A stretch of 64,000 nt of DNA, taken from positions 225,268,532 through 225,332,531 of the forward strand of contig CM069432.1 in the NCBI GenBank assembly GCA_035610365.1, read 5' to 3'. Position 1 is the stretch's first letter. Each line of letters begins with the position of its first letter. Of this stretch, positions 13,797 through 29,000 are shown piece after piece. Origin of the DNA: Aquatica leii. Lineage: Eukaryota; Arthropoda; Insecta; Coleoptera; Lampyridae. Made by a program: the position numbers and the translations under genes. The notes under the pieces are model-generated. The model had not been told where the DNA came from. It was given only the letters and a program-made list of their open reading frames with translations, and searched no databases.

Positions 13797-14045
13797 TTGC
13801 CAGTTCTCCTTCGATTTCAAGTCCTGCTGTAGTCTCTTCGCCAGGAATTGCATCGTCAGGTCCTAACCCTTTAGGCCCGTCAGCTTTGCGTGATATATAC
13901 GGTGGTGCTGCAACTGCTCCTGGTCATCCGCTAGCCTCCTTAGTATCTCAACAAAGACTTTTAGAAATGTCAAGATTTGGTTTGCGACATTTTGATCTCG
14001 CTCAACATATGCTTACGCAACAAGGCGCAGTAACAAAATTATTAG
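13797..14045 (+). CDS. eyg: eyg exon: Ser/Pro leader and PAI remnant
   Basis: The acceptor is TTGTTTCAG just before 13797 and the donor is GTAAGC from 14046. The first two bases complete a codon begun in an earlier exon, so this is not the first coding exon. It codes 82 full codons plus one base. It starts with a Ser/Pro/Gly-rich stretch ([15 protein letters not shown]), then LRDIYGG, then a block ending [19 protein letters not shown]. That last block matches the place of the third PAI helix in a normal paired domain; helices 1 and 2 are absent, as is known for Eyg. The in-frame ATGs at 13968 and 14008 are internal to the conserved block and are unlikely starts. Confidence 0.93.
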
Positions 14046-17000
14046 GTAAGCGTAACACAATATTATACAAAAACAAATTTTCTACTGTGCGTGCAATATT
14101 TGCTAATCTTCATTGTGTAAAATGATTTAAATCGTATAAAAGCGCAATCCGTGAATAAATTGGCGCACACCGCAATTAAACTCGCAACAAATCTCCGGAT
14201 TATCAAGAAAATCCTATCATTTATAATATGAAGCAGGTATAAATAACGATAACCAGACTTCATAAATTGCAGGTACATTTCACTAACAATTAAGCGTAAA
14301 TTTATAGCCTCGTCTTCGCCCTTGCGATAACAATACGGAATTTAAAAACGATTACATACCAAATGTAAACGTTTACATCAACCAACTGTTCAACCGCGAT
14401 CCATATCGTAACATCAGATATGCTAATTCGAATCGAACATTTATAAATTGTAAGCTACTTAATTACCGACTACGAAGTAATAGATTGTTGTACATCCTTA
14501 CTTTCAGACATTCTTCGAAACCTTTAGGCATTAAAAATTTGAAATCATAGTTTTATTATTCGATGACTGATCGGTTTGTTCGTTTTGATCAATTGAGTTG
14601 TAACAAAAAAGCCTAATAATTAATTGCGGCTTGAACGCATATCACAGTGTAAAATATTACAAATAATAACAGGGTAGAGGTTTTAATCTAACAATAACTG
14701 TAGACTGTTCTTCCGCTTTTTGTTCAAGAGCAAAGCATGACGCGCCTTTTCAATGGTTCATTGTTCAAAATGCAGCAGTTATAGTTATCTTTATAAAATG
14801 CAATGCTGGATTACATACTTGGTTGAATGAGCTAACAAATCTGAAAAATTTGCATATTTCGTGAGAAAAATCGCTATATTCGCTATTGACAGCAGTGGAA
14901 TCTTGCAGTTACACATGTTTGATTGCCGGAATCACAAATTTTATTTATTGCTTAAGATAACGTTCACATTTAAGTATTTAAATTTCAATCTGAAGGTTAA
15001 TCTAAATTATAGTCTTAACATTTATCGTTAGAACAATTATTGACTTGTGGAATTGTTTAATTAAGGTCTAATTCTTATGGCTGATCAAGTAATAAATTAG
15101 ATATTGTACGGTAGCTTACTGCAAATATCTCTATATAGTTTTGATTAATGGCGAGGTAAGTACAGTAGTATTAACACTTACTTAAATGCCAGATTAAACT
15201 TTCAACGCAAAAAGTGAATGTGTGTTCAAAGTACAGATTAGCAATCATTGTCTTTTTTGTTCCATTATGTTCTAAATGCAATTTATTAAATTATAGGTAT
15301 TATATTTGTAGTATATGTAGATAGAGTTTCAGTACTTTTAACAGTTTACAAAGTTATTAGTTTTGTATATGTGCTAACGAAACAAGTCGGGAATTTTAAA
15401 ATAAACAAAATATTCCAAGTTGACACATTATTTTACATACTTATATTTACTTATTTCAGTTTTGACCGGGATGTATAACATGTTGGAAATGTACACATCT
15501 AATACAAATCATCATTCAATATAGGTACTAACTTTATTATACATAACAATATTAATATTTTAATTGTAACAGTATATGTCTCAACCAGTGTCTATTGCTT
15601 ATCTACGCAATGTCAAAGGTACTACGGACCGTATAAGAAAAATATTGTCTAAACACAACATTCTTTCTACTCTTCTTAATTTGGGTCAACTCTTAAACCC
15701 GGTGAAGGACGTTATTTCTTTTCAATATGGTGGCGTTTATAGCATTCCCTGCGCTTGTCGTTCATACATAAGAGAACCGGGTATAAGCGCGGCAATTTGC
15801 ATTAAGGAGCATCAAAGATGTAGTCGTCTTGAACAACACGTGCTAGAAACGGGTCATCAAATTATGTTTGAAAATACTAAAGTTTTGGAGAATTTTTCTA
15901 ATTACATCAGTTTTTGCATTTTTTAGTTTTATTGGAATTTTAGTTAACATATTACCTGTGCTTATGCATTTACTTCTAATAAACCAATATATTTAAGTGG
16001 CAAAATAAAACTCATAGTTACAGAATATCAAAATACATCCATATATAAGATTAAATTCTTAAAGACAAATGTAAATTTAGAAGCGCGGAACACCAAAAAA
16101 CTTTTTGCAACACCGATTAAAGCAGATGAGAAGCAATATGTTTCTAAAATGATTCCACTTCAACACTGTGTTCCTCCGGAAAGTCATCATCCAGAGGTAC
16201 AAGTGAGAAACCAAGATGGGTCAATTATTGTATAAAGCAACTCAACGAAAGGATTAAAACATAATAAAACTCTATTTTTTACTTTTGTTTGTCTTATCAA
16301 AAAATCCTTAAGGCCCTAAAAAAAGTTTTAATTTGCACACACTTAACCAGCAAATAAAAAAAAATGCTGAAATAAGCTTTTTTGCACCAATGATAAAAAT
16401 AAAGTTCCTTTTAGCGTACTTAGGAAACAATTACTATCCGATGCTGATGCTTTTGCCAATACACTGTCGCATATGTGGCTAAATTGCGTTTGCAGCACCC
16501 AAATTAAACACGATTGTTCGACGTTTCAGCAAAAAAACATTTTCATTTTATCTTTATAGTAATCTCTTTTTTCGTGTTTGTTATTACTTTATTTTATTTT
16601 GTTTTCTTTTCAGTTCAATAAGTTTTGATTTATGATATAGTTTATTCTACTTTACTTTTTAGTTTTTAATGTCTGTTTTGTTTAAAACAAGTTTAATAGC
16701 ATTGCAAACTGTAACAATTTTAATTTTTACACCTTGTCAATAAATTTGAAATCTCTCTAAAAAGTGTACAATGGCAAGAAGTTTTAACTCATAATTGTGA
16801 AGCTTGGACTCGGATTCTGTAGTACGTTTACTAAAATAGAAAATAGAACAAAAATGCTAGTCACCTTGTTTCTGTAACACGATTGCGCCATACTCATTAG
16901 AACTGGCGTCACACGACAATTCGGTATCTAAAAGATGTGAGTAAATTGCAAAAACTGGAGCAGAAGCCAATCTGCTTTTCAAGTTTCAAATTCAACCAAT

Positions 17001-20000
17001 TGTTCCTAACCAAATAAGATCGTATAGTGACTTTTTAAGGACAAAGAAATTAATAAATTTTCTAAAATAACTTGACAATCCTGAGAAACGATAAACATCC
17101 CTAGTGTTAGAAGGAATACTGCAATTAAAAACAACATTAACGTTTTCCGTACTTGGATGCACACAATCTCCGTTAATAATGTAACCTAAATATGAAATTC
17201 GAAAAGCCAAAAACCAACGGAGCCACAAATGAAGTGTAAAGTATCAAATCCAAATCATTACTCATTTATACGTGAAAAAATCTATTTTTCAAGTTTAATA
17301 AACTACATTGTTTCTATCTCTCAATATATCCAAGTGATCATCAATCAGCGAAGTAGTCAAGTTATCTTTGATTGTAATCTTATAATTAATACACAGTCTC
17401 ATATCGCCAGTTTTTTTCTGAATCAAAAGAATTGGGTAGAGTAGGGTGAACTACTTGGTCGTATAATTTTATCTAGAAACAATTTGAGTATGCACTGTAA
17501 CTTGTTCTTTTAAAAAAATGATAATCTAATTGATATGAGTTGTTCATGCTTTAAAATAATTTTTATTTCCACTGAACTGTCATTCTTATTACAGCATTAT
17601 TACAATAATTCAAATACAGCTTTTCTAATTTTCTTTGGTCACACAAATTGACATGAGAACCAATCTTTAAATTATTTTTAACACATGTTGGCTCGCAAAC
17701 TTAATTAACATTTAAAATGTTAGTTAAAAAATTAACAGACATGGATTCAATCCTAATATCAGAACAGTCAGACTCTGAATCCTCATTTCTTTGATTGCTT
17801 ATAACAGTTACACATCCAGGACTAAAATCGAATTTCAAATCTGGTAGAGAAATTACATCTCGACCTAGCAAACAATTACATTACATAGCCTCATCAGGTA
17901 CAACATAAAACTTAATCTTGACCTCAACACTTTTACGATAAGTAGTATTCCCATCAAAGTGTTTCAAGTCAAATGCAGGTACATAACGATTTTTATTCGA
18001 ACTGATGGGGCTGCTTGTGTCAATAAGAGCACTCAAGTCATAACCAAAACCTACTCCTAAGCGAGAATGTCAGCGTTATCATGTACTGTGCCGGTGTTGA
18101 CGACTCTACCAAATTAACGATATTCTTTTTGGTTTTAAACATTGAAGGCGTTGGTGGCTAAGCTGATTACAATTGAAGCAAGGAATGCCTTTCTTGGTAG
18201 TTGACAAATTAACGTTGTTCTTCTTACTGTTCTGTTCTTTCTTAAAAAAAAAACTCGATACTCCTCAATGCACATTACCCTCGCTGTTGATGTTTTTCAT
18301 AATTCGCAACGTCTCCGATAAAGTTATAAAGTCACGCATTTTCGATTGCGTTTGTAACTGTTTAATTTCGAAACCATCAATCATGTACTCGATCATATCT
18401 TGTTTGCTTAAACCAACCTTATTACCTAAAATAATTTTATAATTAAAATGAATAGAAAACTTTTCTTTCCATTGCCGGGAGTGGAACGTGAGCATTAGAC
18501 AACTTGTTTGGTCTACTACTAAACATTGCTCTTAGTTCACTACGCAGCAAGTTCCACAGTATCGTCACATATTCAGTTTTAGAATGAAACTACTGCTTCG
18601 CCTGGCCCTTTAACTTACCGGTCACTATTAAACTTATTGTCGTCTCATCTACCTTGTGTAGAGTTCGAACGGCGTCAACTCTTTTGATTGATAATTCAAT
18701 GTAGTTGTCTTGGGCACTAAATTCTGACAATAATGATTAGATTTCAGTATTTTTAAAAGATGGCGTCAACCGTGGCTTTTGTACCATTGACGGGTTACTT
18801 ATTACACCACCCCCACGTTGCGATCTGGATTTATCGTACAATAAACGCGATCTCACCCTTGCTTAAACTATGTCTTCTATTGTAATTACGCCGATCACGC
18901 TAACCTCTTCTAACGTTTGCAACCAAGTACACCGAAATTTTCTTTTATTTATTATCTCACGGTACAAATCCGGCTTCTAATAATTGTAGTAAGAAAAGAA
19001 AAAACTAAACGTCACTGAACACTTCTATTTCTGCTTTTTACAGTGGACGCAACCATGTCTAGCCATAATCGATACATAAGTGCTGTCGTGTTGCCAACAT
19101 AAAAGTTCGCATAGTTACATGGCGGCAAAAATTAAAATTTAAATTTACAGTTATAGTTAAAGTTTTTTTTTATTTAAGAATATTTATAATAAACATAGAA
19201 CTTTCTTAATGCAAAGTTTCATTTACATTTATATAATAAATTGAAAACATGAAATACTCTTGTTTATACGTGTTAGTCAAAAAAATTATTGATAATTACT
19301 ATTAAAAACTGTATTCTGTAAACCGTTTTTTATTCAATTGTCTGATATGACTGAATGTCTATAATAGTAAAAATTACTGTAATATTTTATCCACGTTTTT
19401 TTGCAGTAATATATAATCATAAATGTAAAATTACTATAGTATACATGTAAAAATATATTTCATAGTAAATTTTTTAGTGTAGCATTTATAGCAATTTGCA
19501 ATTAGTGTAATTCAAATTTTTATTTTGACAAAGTACATTAATGAAATTGGTTCTTAGAGTTAAAGAAATTGTGTGTTTTTTTAAATAAACTCGCTGAAAC
19601 TTACAAAATCAGTTGTTATTATTGCGTTTATGGTGAATCATGATGTGCTTCTAAAGTAGTACAAGAATGGAAGATAAATACAAAAATTTCAATAAAAATT
19701 TTTTCTAATAATTACAAACTTTTAAAACGAAATTCGTATCGTATTGACAAATTTGAGATTTCTCTATCTATCTATAATTTTTGAATTTGTTTGGGTTTTT
19801 TTCTTGATATCAATTTTCTTATAATCATGATTTTAATTGTAGGTGCGTATAGATCCTAGAAGCAAATCAAATTGGTTGTTGCTAGTTTTAGATTTTTTTA
19901 AAGTTTATCTTTAATGTTTTAAAAAAAAAAACAACGCAAAACACAACTTTTTAACCTTCATTTTTTTATTACAATTGCACATGCGGAAACATCAATACGG

Positions 20001-23000
20001 TTCCATAATAAATAGCATTTCTATCGTTATCGTGCTATTCAATCGACACCTAGCAATCAGTGTTACAAAATACCTAAAATAGCAAAAATTGGTACGAGTT
20101 CATCTCAACTGACTCTTTTTTAGAGTTTGGCGTTTTTGTCAAGGTATGAAAACCTATTTATGGAATTTTGAGAAGCTAACGATAATTGTAATACCTGCTT
20201 CTATAATTTATGATCTGGTCTTAAAATTAGCCTACTATTTAGAACTTGCAGAACTGTCATAGTGCAACATAGCGCAACGCTATCTATCGCTTTAATTGTT
20301 GCACTGAAATAAAAAAAAGCAAATGAAGAAAAAACGTCTGGTGAAAATTGCCGATTCGTTGTATTTGTAAAAAACAATAATATTATTAAGTATTATATAA
20401 CAAAATTTTAATAAAATAGATAATTTGATTTATTGTTAAGCAAATTGTATTATGTTTATACGTTTTTCAAACTTTATGCAATAGATGTTATATGTACAAG
20501 CTTTGATAATTATTAAAAATAATTGTATGTTTAAAAATTTGAAACCTACACATCTGGTGATTATCGACAATTAAAGTTCATTATATACGACAATGAGAAA
20601 CGATATTTTATTATGTTGTTACGTTCGTGCATAACATTCAATATTAATGAAGATGACCTTAAATCGTGACCACCAAGTAAGTTTGCGTTTACTAACACGG
20701 AAAATCAGAAATGTACATCATACAAGAATATTAAAGTAATTATTATATTAAACTTAGGTACTTGCACATGCTTGTCTATACATATTGATGTGCAAAATAG
20801 TGTGAAAGATGCGGTGGTCACGCTTCTTTTAAAACCTTGCATCACGAAAAGTTCTGTGAAGCATAAAGAACTGGTATCTACTGTTTAAAATTGATAGGTG
20901 CCACTTTGTTCTGTGCGCATATTGCTTTACCCGAGTTGCAGTTATCATTGTGCGAGCAGCCTACCTATTACTTATCCTGCCAAGGTTCTGCTAACATGCG
21001 ATATACAAAATGGCCGACTGTCTGGCTGCATTTAATATCTCTAATAACAGGAATTATCATATCGTATTATAGTGTTATGAGAATTATTTATTTAAGCGCG
21101 CTCGACATTTGTGCAATCTACTGTATTTTATCCCCACCTATAATTACTTATTGATCCTTTTTATGTACATTAACAAAGCTAGTTATTCGGCGAGGGCGAT
21201 AAAAGTAGTGTTATTAGATCGATTTAAATGCACCAATAAGAGAACGTTCAAAGCCATAATTTTTCTACGCTTCATTTATAATATTGTATTCAAATTATTA
21301 CTTGTAAGACTTATATTGGAATTCAATTATATACTGCATTTAATGTCATTTTTAGATAGTAAAATATATGTTAATAAGTTATTTATATTAAATATACATA
21401 ATACATCATAAGAAAAACATTTTTACTTTTAAAGAGCAAAATAATTTCTCAAATCTTCGTATACTTTGTATTGAGCTATCTTAGTAAAAGTTAACGTAAA
21501 AACACTACCTACTTTTTTTAACTGTTTTTTAAAGTTAATTTGTATGTGTAGGTACATATATTTGACTCCAAAAAAACACTCGTGTATAATTAATTTGGTA
21601 GAATAGTTGATATTTCATTCATTAAATTTGTGCAATGCCTGGTCAAACAGCTTCGTACGAGTTCTTATATTATCTGCACAGGCGTCAAGTTATTACTGTT
21701 TGAGATCTACTAAATGATTACCAATTTGAGTATTACAAAAATATTAGACAATATATTTAAAATTAACTGTTTATTTATTATAGATTCCTCAAATCTACAA
21801 GTTTAGTTATAATTTAAATCACTTTGATCGGGCTATTTGTTAAGAAATATTTGTTACTCGGTGCTTTCGTTCTTGCAATACAATCCGCAAAAATTGACCT
21901 ATTAAAGAACTCTGCATTATCTATTGTAACATTCTAGAAATGTCTTTAAATGTTTGACGCGGTACAGAAAGTGAATTTTTTCGGGGACTATAAGACTATA
22001 TATAGACAAGCGTTAAGTCACTGTAGCCTATTGATAATGCGCGTAACAACGTAACAATATTTTACAATCGAAACTAGTTTGTAGCAGTTCACGCGCATAC
22101 TCTAAATTAATTATTAGGCAGTCGGAACATTTCTATAAAAACTTGTATAAACGTAAATTTTTATCAAAAACAGATCACGCCACATTAAAATAGTATTTTT
22201 AATTTTGTAACCTGGATAACAGTGGCAACATGCATTGAAAAATTACAAATGATTAACGACCAATCTGGCAAGAAGTGATTCTTTTTCAAACAATTCCTAA
22301 AAAATATTAAGAAGAAACTGCAGTTGACACTGCTGATGAGTCAAGTATCGAAGGTGTAATATGTACACAATGTCTAAACATAATAAAACTGGGACCAGTA
22401 TTTGGTTTTGTTTTTAATGACATATTAAACATTGATTTACCAAAACAAGTTAAACTCATTTTCGTGTCAGCTCACAGACGAAATACGACTACCAACGTTT
22501 AATTTGGATGAACGTAGGGGTTTGGTCACAAAAAACATTTAAGTTGATAGGAACAGAATGAAGACTAGATATGACGTCAAAACGCGTATATAGCTGTACA
22601 CTGCCTAAGCAATTGGACACCAAACTTTATAAACATTATAACAAAACGCCTAGTAAAATTTGACAACATTGGCATTGTAGACAATACTTGCAGCGATATT
22701 CAGCGGTTACTAACTATTTTTCATAAACACTGCCTCAAGCGATCAAAGAGCATGTTCCTTACCTGCAAATATTTATCTAAATTGTACCCTAAAGTTTTAA
22801 ATTCTTCTTCGCCAAGTTTTCTATTTATTTATGTTCTCTGGTTAAGTAATTAAACAAAATTTAATTGTTATTTATGATTAAATAAGTTCCATCTATCGCT
22901 CGAATAATGATAAACTGTATGCTCAAATATAAAACTACTGTACTAATTAGCCTAAAAGGCTTAATATATCTGGATTAAATTAAAGTCAACATTCCGATTT

Positions 23001-26000
23001 TCTTTGCAAATGAAGTATTGTCACCATTAACAAGTAATTAGTGGTCGAACAATCACAGTATAAATTCCCATTACTCCTTTTAAATTATTCATATGAAAAA
23101 TTAAAGGATACATATCTCCCTTTATAAAATCAAGTGTAATTTCTCATACAAAACGCTAAAAAAATTCCAAACAAAATTTGAAAATACATACCTATGCTAT
23201 AAATCACAAAATTAGAAAAATGCGAAATGCATTTTTTCGCTTTCTCTTCGTAACATTTAATTTAAGTATTAACTATTTCGAGGGAATATAAATTTAATAG
23301 TAATGAACTGAAATTTGCAATTTCGTAGTTTGCATTTTTTTTGTTTTAGGTTATTATAATACCTACTACATTTTAATAAAAATTATACCTTAGATTTTAT
23401 TATAAATTATACATAAACACTATTTATATTACAAGAACAAAACTAAATACAGAAAATCCTAATAAAAAACATGATTAAAAAAGTATTTAATTTAAATGTT
23501 TGTTTGAATGTATTAAACAATGTTGCTTGATGCGAAGTAATAACATTCTGCTGAATGAAGTATGCTGAATACAGTATTCACCTGATGACGATTGCAGATA
23601 CCACAGGAATCGAAACGTTGTGTATATTCATTTCAAAATAATAAACAATGAAAGTTTAGCAGAATGTTATTACTTCGCATTTTATTTAAATATTTGTATT
23701 TTACATGCTAGTAATGGGTGTAATTTCCATTATTGGTTATACATTCCCGTAGACCGTTTGGCATCGAATTGATTAAATTGGCACATACATTAGCTCCTCA
23801 AAATCTTTCCCACACGGTATTAATATGGCATTTCGTATTTCTATGTTATTGTTCAGTTCGTCGTTCCACCCACTGCCCACAAATTCTCTTAGACCGAATT
23901 CTTAAACCGAATTGATCCTTTGGGATAAACTGCTCGAACGGAAGGCAACATAACGTCTTTCAAAACCGTCGGGTAAGTTTGAACAGTTAAGCGTCCATCG
24001 ACACGTGTTAATTCCCCTGAACCAGCATCACTCATCTATCCCCAGTACGCAGCACTAATTCCCCTACTTCTTTTGTTGGGTTGCACATGTTTTGATTCAT
24101 ATCTAGAATTACTTGGCCTCTAAACAACTTTTTTACTATCTTGTGAAGTGCAGGTTTTTTCATCTGAAACAATCAAAATTTAAATGTTCTTCTGAAAACT
24201 GCAATTTACGGTAAACATTTTCTTTAGTTATTATAGATTTGTTTACAAGTCGATAGCAGCTTTTAAGGTATTCCTTATTGTTAGCAAACTGCATTGTAGC
24301 TGTAATCTTTCGCGAATGGTAGCGGAAGTTGTAAATGGAGTCAAACTAGCATCTTGGATAATGTTGTCTTTTTCTACTCTGGATAAGAGAAATGGCCTTG
24401 TACTTCTATGAGCGGTTTGCAAAAGGTAATCATTTTCCGCCTCTTGTTCTTCACGTATAATGGACCACACTTTTCTAATAAAATAAATAATAGTTAATTA
24501 AAACTGCGCAAAAAGGTTTATGTTTACTAAAAGGCACCGATAAAGAAATGTTATTAATTTAAGTAAAAAGGTTACGTCTTTTAAGTTAGCAGTACAAGGT
24601 TAGCAGAATCAAATAAATATAGTTAGGAATTCGTTGCGAAAGAAAAAAAATTGAAACATTCTTACTTTTTTAGTTATGTGTTTTCAGCTAACTTGAGGCA
24701 AGTTAGCAGTACACTATTCCAAAAAGTGCTTTAATGAATTTATTTTCTGCTTAAAATGTGTGTAGAATTATAATAAAGCAAAGTTCCTAATTATATTTTA
24801 ATTGATTTTGCTAACTTTGTATTGCTAACTTGAGGGACATAAAAAGCTTGATACCTAATTGCTATGTGACTGAAACTTTTATAATTTCATTATAAACAAT
24901 TTCATGTGATGTAGGTGAATAATTGTGCAATCTGAATTATACATCATATAATACCTATAAAATAGTTATATATAACCACGTTTAAAACTGAAAAGACTGC
25001 TAATATTAAAGAATAAAAAATCTTACCGATAAACCTATACGTGCAGCAATTGCTCGGATAGAAAATCCACATTCTCGTAAAGCAATAATCTTTCCTCTAG
25101 TTTTTAGTAATAACTCTGCTTGTCCAGGAAAACGTGGCATTTTGCACAACGTTGACACACAAAACAACACTAAATATTATATATTACAAATTAAATAACC
25201 CCTTTATATACCCTACTTAGTAATGGCGGAAACACTGCTTTAAGCGTAATTTTTATGAGAATTTCTGTATTGTTTCTTCTCAAATTTTAATTCAATCTTT
25301 GATTTTGGTTTCAATACGCTAAGTACTAGTAATAAAAGTAGACAAAAATTTGTAAATTTTTGTTTAGTAGGTATTAGTTTTATAATCAAGAATCCTAGGT
25401 TTTCTAAAATAGTTGAAATGTAATGAACCAAATCCAAATGATTGCAAAATTTATTACGTTTGCCAAATGTAATGTTTTGCACCCTACATTGATTTATTAA
25501 CATTGTTAAAAAAGGCAAAATAATAAGTAAAATCAAAGGAAAAATGTATATAATAATATAAATTTAAAAAGAGTTTAAAATTTATAAATTAGTAATGTTT
25601 TGTAATTATTTCGTTAAAAAGTTTTACTTTTTTGTATTATTATATTTTGTTGATGTTATTGTACTTGTTTTATTATTATTTATTACTTAAAACAAGATGA
25701 AACATTATTTTTGAGATATTTGCATTTTCTCATCTTATTTTTACACAATAGTTTTTCAAAGCGGGGGCTTCGCCCGCGCCTGGAACCGCTCCGTCTACTT
25801 AGAATTTCTGAATTATGTCGAAATTTGGTGGGGCAATTATTGCGACACATAAATTTGTTTCTATCAGTATAGAACGACGCTTAAAATTTTGACATTTTTT
25901 AGTTTGTTTTTAAATTTTCATTAAACATTTTTAGCCCCCAATAAAAATTTTATACTTTCCATTGGCCCAATAAATTTTGTTTGCCATTGCGTACTTTACA

Positions 26001-29000
26001 TGGTGTATAAATATAAATATAAATTTAAGGAAAAATAATAAAACAAATTTCAAAACGCAAAAATGTAAAAAATTCAAGTTATTTGTGTGGGGTCCATAAA
26101 ACCGTTCTCTGTTCAAAAGAAAAATGATCATACAATGATTTAGCGTTCAAGACAATAGATAACAATGTTTAAAAACATATTTTGTAATATGTAAAACCTT
26201 ACTCCTATTATAATTAATAAATGTTTCATTTTTTAAGTTTTGTCATTTTTTTAAACTCAAATTAAAAAAATAACAGGCAATATAAACAGAGCACCCATTT
26301 AACATTATACTTAATCAACATTAATTTGAATAATAAGAAAATAAGAAAAGCAAATATTTTGCGTAAAGTAATGCTTTAAGGACAAAAGACGCTCAAATAC
26401 AACTGTAAAGCACAATTAAATACGGTTCCATGAGCTGTGAAGAAGGTTTAAAATAAACTTCGCCCTGCGGTGCATAGGCTGTGACGAAAGTTTAGCCGCG
26501 GGGCTGAACGTGTTGAATACTAGGCATTTGTCTCGATGTGACATCTTTTAGGTTAATCGTTACTTATAATTATCAGGTTTTCAAAGTATTGGGTATTTAC
26601 AAAAGTCTAAGTGTTTGTATTAATAATGTAGAAATAAACGTTGTGGATCATTTTGTACAAAAAAAGAGTCCGATTTTTCTAATGTTTGGTTATATATTTC
26701 CATTACTTAGTTTTAGCAAAATCCTACAAGAATTTATAGGTAACGAAACTCATATTAATTTTGATTTCCAGATTAGTCACATCTAACTAAAGACAATATC
26801 GTTTTAAAATAATATTAATTTTCTCGCCACTTGTTCTTTTTGTTATAACCCAATCAGCAAGGAAACGTTATTTTCATGTTTTAAAAACGTTAGAACGTTT
26901 TAAAATAGATGAAATAAAAATAATTTATCTATTCATTTATACAATATCTTAAATAAATTTTAAAGCTAATTTCTAAAACATTTTTTTTAAATTTAAATAA
27001 CGTTTTTGCCCTTGCAACATAAATTTGGCCATTAAGGTTTTTGCAATGTTTTTAAACACGTAAATATATCTTTTGAAAACGTTAAAAAAACATTAAATAA
27101 ATGTTTCCTTGTTGATTGGAAAAATATACATACGATTGTACGAAAGCTGCCTGAAAATAAAACTCGACAGGCACAGATAAGTAAATTTGAGTTACGCATA
27201 CCTTCCGTCTAATACTTAAACTAGTAGGTTCGATACCATCCATAAATTGGGTTAGATCAGCAAAGCTGAAGCATTTTTTTCGTGTATTACGGCAGTGTAA
27301 TTAAAAAAAACTATTGAGAATCGCATTTTACCTATATTCATAAAAATCTATTTTTTATTAGACAATGCAAACTACGAATAAATGTTATGAGAATTTGTAA
27401 TAGGAATTAAGATTACAATTGTTCAACTACTCATTACGTTCAAATGATGATAATACTTATTTTACAAGGAAAATCGAAATGTTGACTTTAATTTAATCCG
27501 GAAATATTAAAAATGTAGGCTAATTAAAATAGCAATTTCATATTTGGGCATGCAGTTTAAATTTATTCGAGCTATTAATAGAACTTTTTTTAATTTATTT
27601 TAATTATAAATCAAATTATAAATGACAGAACTTTTTTAAATAAGGGCTATAGCATTCATTTAAAACTTGAGCAGAAAACATAAATAGAAAATTTGGCGAA
27701 ATAAAATTTAAATCTTTATGGTACAATTTAGATACATATTTGTAGCAAAAAAATATGTTCTTTGAATGGTTGAGGCGGTGCTTATAAAGAATGGTTAGTA
27801 ACCTCTTAATATCGCTGCAAGTAATGTCTACAATGCCAATGCCGTTCTTTTATAACGTAAGTTTGGTTGCCTACCTAGCAGGTCGTGCTTAAAAGTGTCC
27901 AATTACTTTTTGAGGTGGTGTACAATCCGTAAATGAGATTTTTTTGTGCAACGTAATAATGACGTCATTTACCCTATCTCAATATCACCTAAGATCAAAT
28001 CAAAAGTTATACACGTCGATCGTCGAGTCACTTATCTAGATTCAGATTGTTAATGGTTAATCTAAACTTGGACTGTTACTGTTTAAGTTCAGATTGCTAA
28101 TGTTTATCTAGTTATCACTATTTTAGTAGTAGTCTTCAGTTTGCATAAAACGATAAGTAACTGGAGCTTAATTTATTACACGTGACAAAACTAAATTTAT
28201 TTTACATTATTGTATACAAGTTAAAATACAAATACGGTAACGAAGGCTGATGTTTTGAAAGAACAAAAGTTAACACACTTGTTAGATCACGACCAAATTT
28301 AATACACAATAATATCTCAGTTGTGTTGTAATATTGGTGGTTTAAAAAATACAATTACAAAACTTTCAATAGCATAGCATAGCAATAAAAATATTATGTA
28401 ATGTACGCATATTTGAATCTTTAGAAACAATATATTAAATGCAGTTAATTTACATCATTTGAAAGTAGTCTATCGTATACTTAAATTAGAAACAATTGAT
28501 TTAGAAATTTGACATCACTTAGGTTTGAACAAAAAACTAAAGAATCTTAAAATCAAAATTGTTAATTAGAGATGCACATTTTTTAAAGTTAATAAGTTTT
28601 TAAATATATATTTATTGATTGTCTATTAAAAACATCTAAGTATTCTTAAAATTAGTATGATGATCTATCAAATGTTTGGGAAAATAATATTTTACATTGT
28701 AGCCATGCTGATAACTCCTAATTTCAATAATTCTTCTTTTAATTAATTGGTTAATACTTTTTTCTTTAGTTCACTTAAATAAAGTACTATTTTTTTAGTT
28801 ATTCAAATGCTTTGTTAAAAAAAAAATTTTTTTGGTTGGTGTGGTTATTGCAATTGTTATACATGACAAGTTTGCTAAAAAAAATATGAAATCCTCTATC
28901 TTTTTTTCGAAATTAATTTGAGCTTCTTTAATGCTATGTGCTTCTTGGAAGTCTATGTATGAACAATTTCCTTAATAATTTCAAAACTTTTGCACAACAA

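Noticed and set aside
14063-14278. Minus-strand frame overlapping the eyg donor site
   Set aside because: Overlaps the exon and intron of eyg in antisense; no domain.
20891-21411. Two overlapping plus-strand frames of 87 and 100 codons
   Set aside because: Hydrophobic AT-derived content without motif; the first lies in a candidate regulatory block.
22330-22356. CTGATGAGTC...CGAAG as a second hammerhead-like core
   Set aside because: The GAAA is not kept (GAAG) and helix II cannot form; the bases lie inside an open frame.
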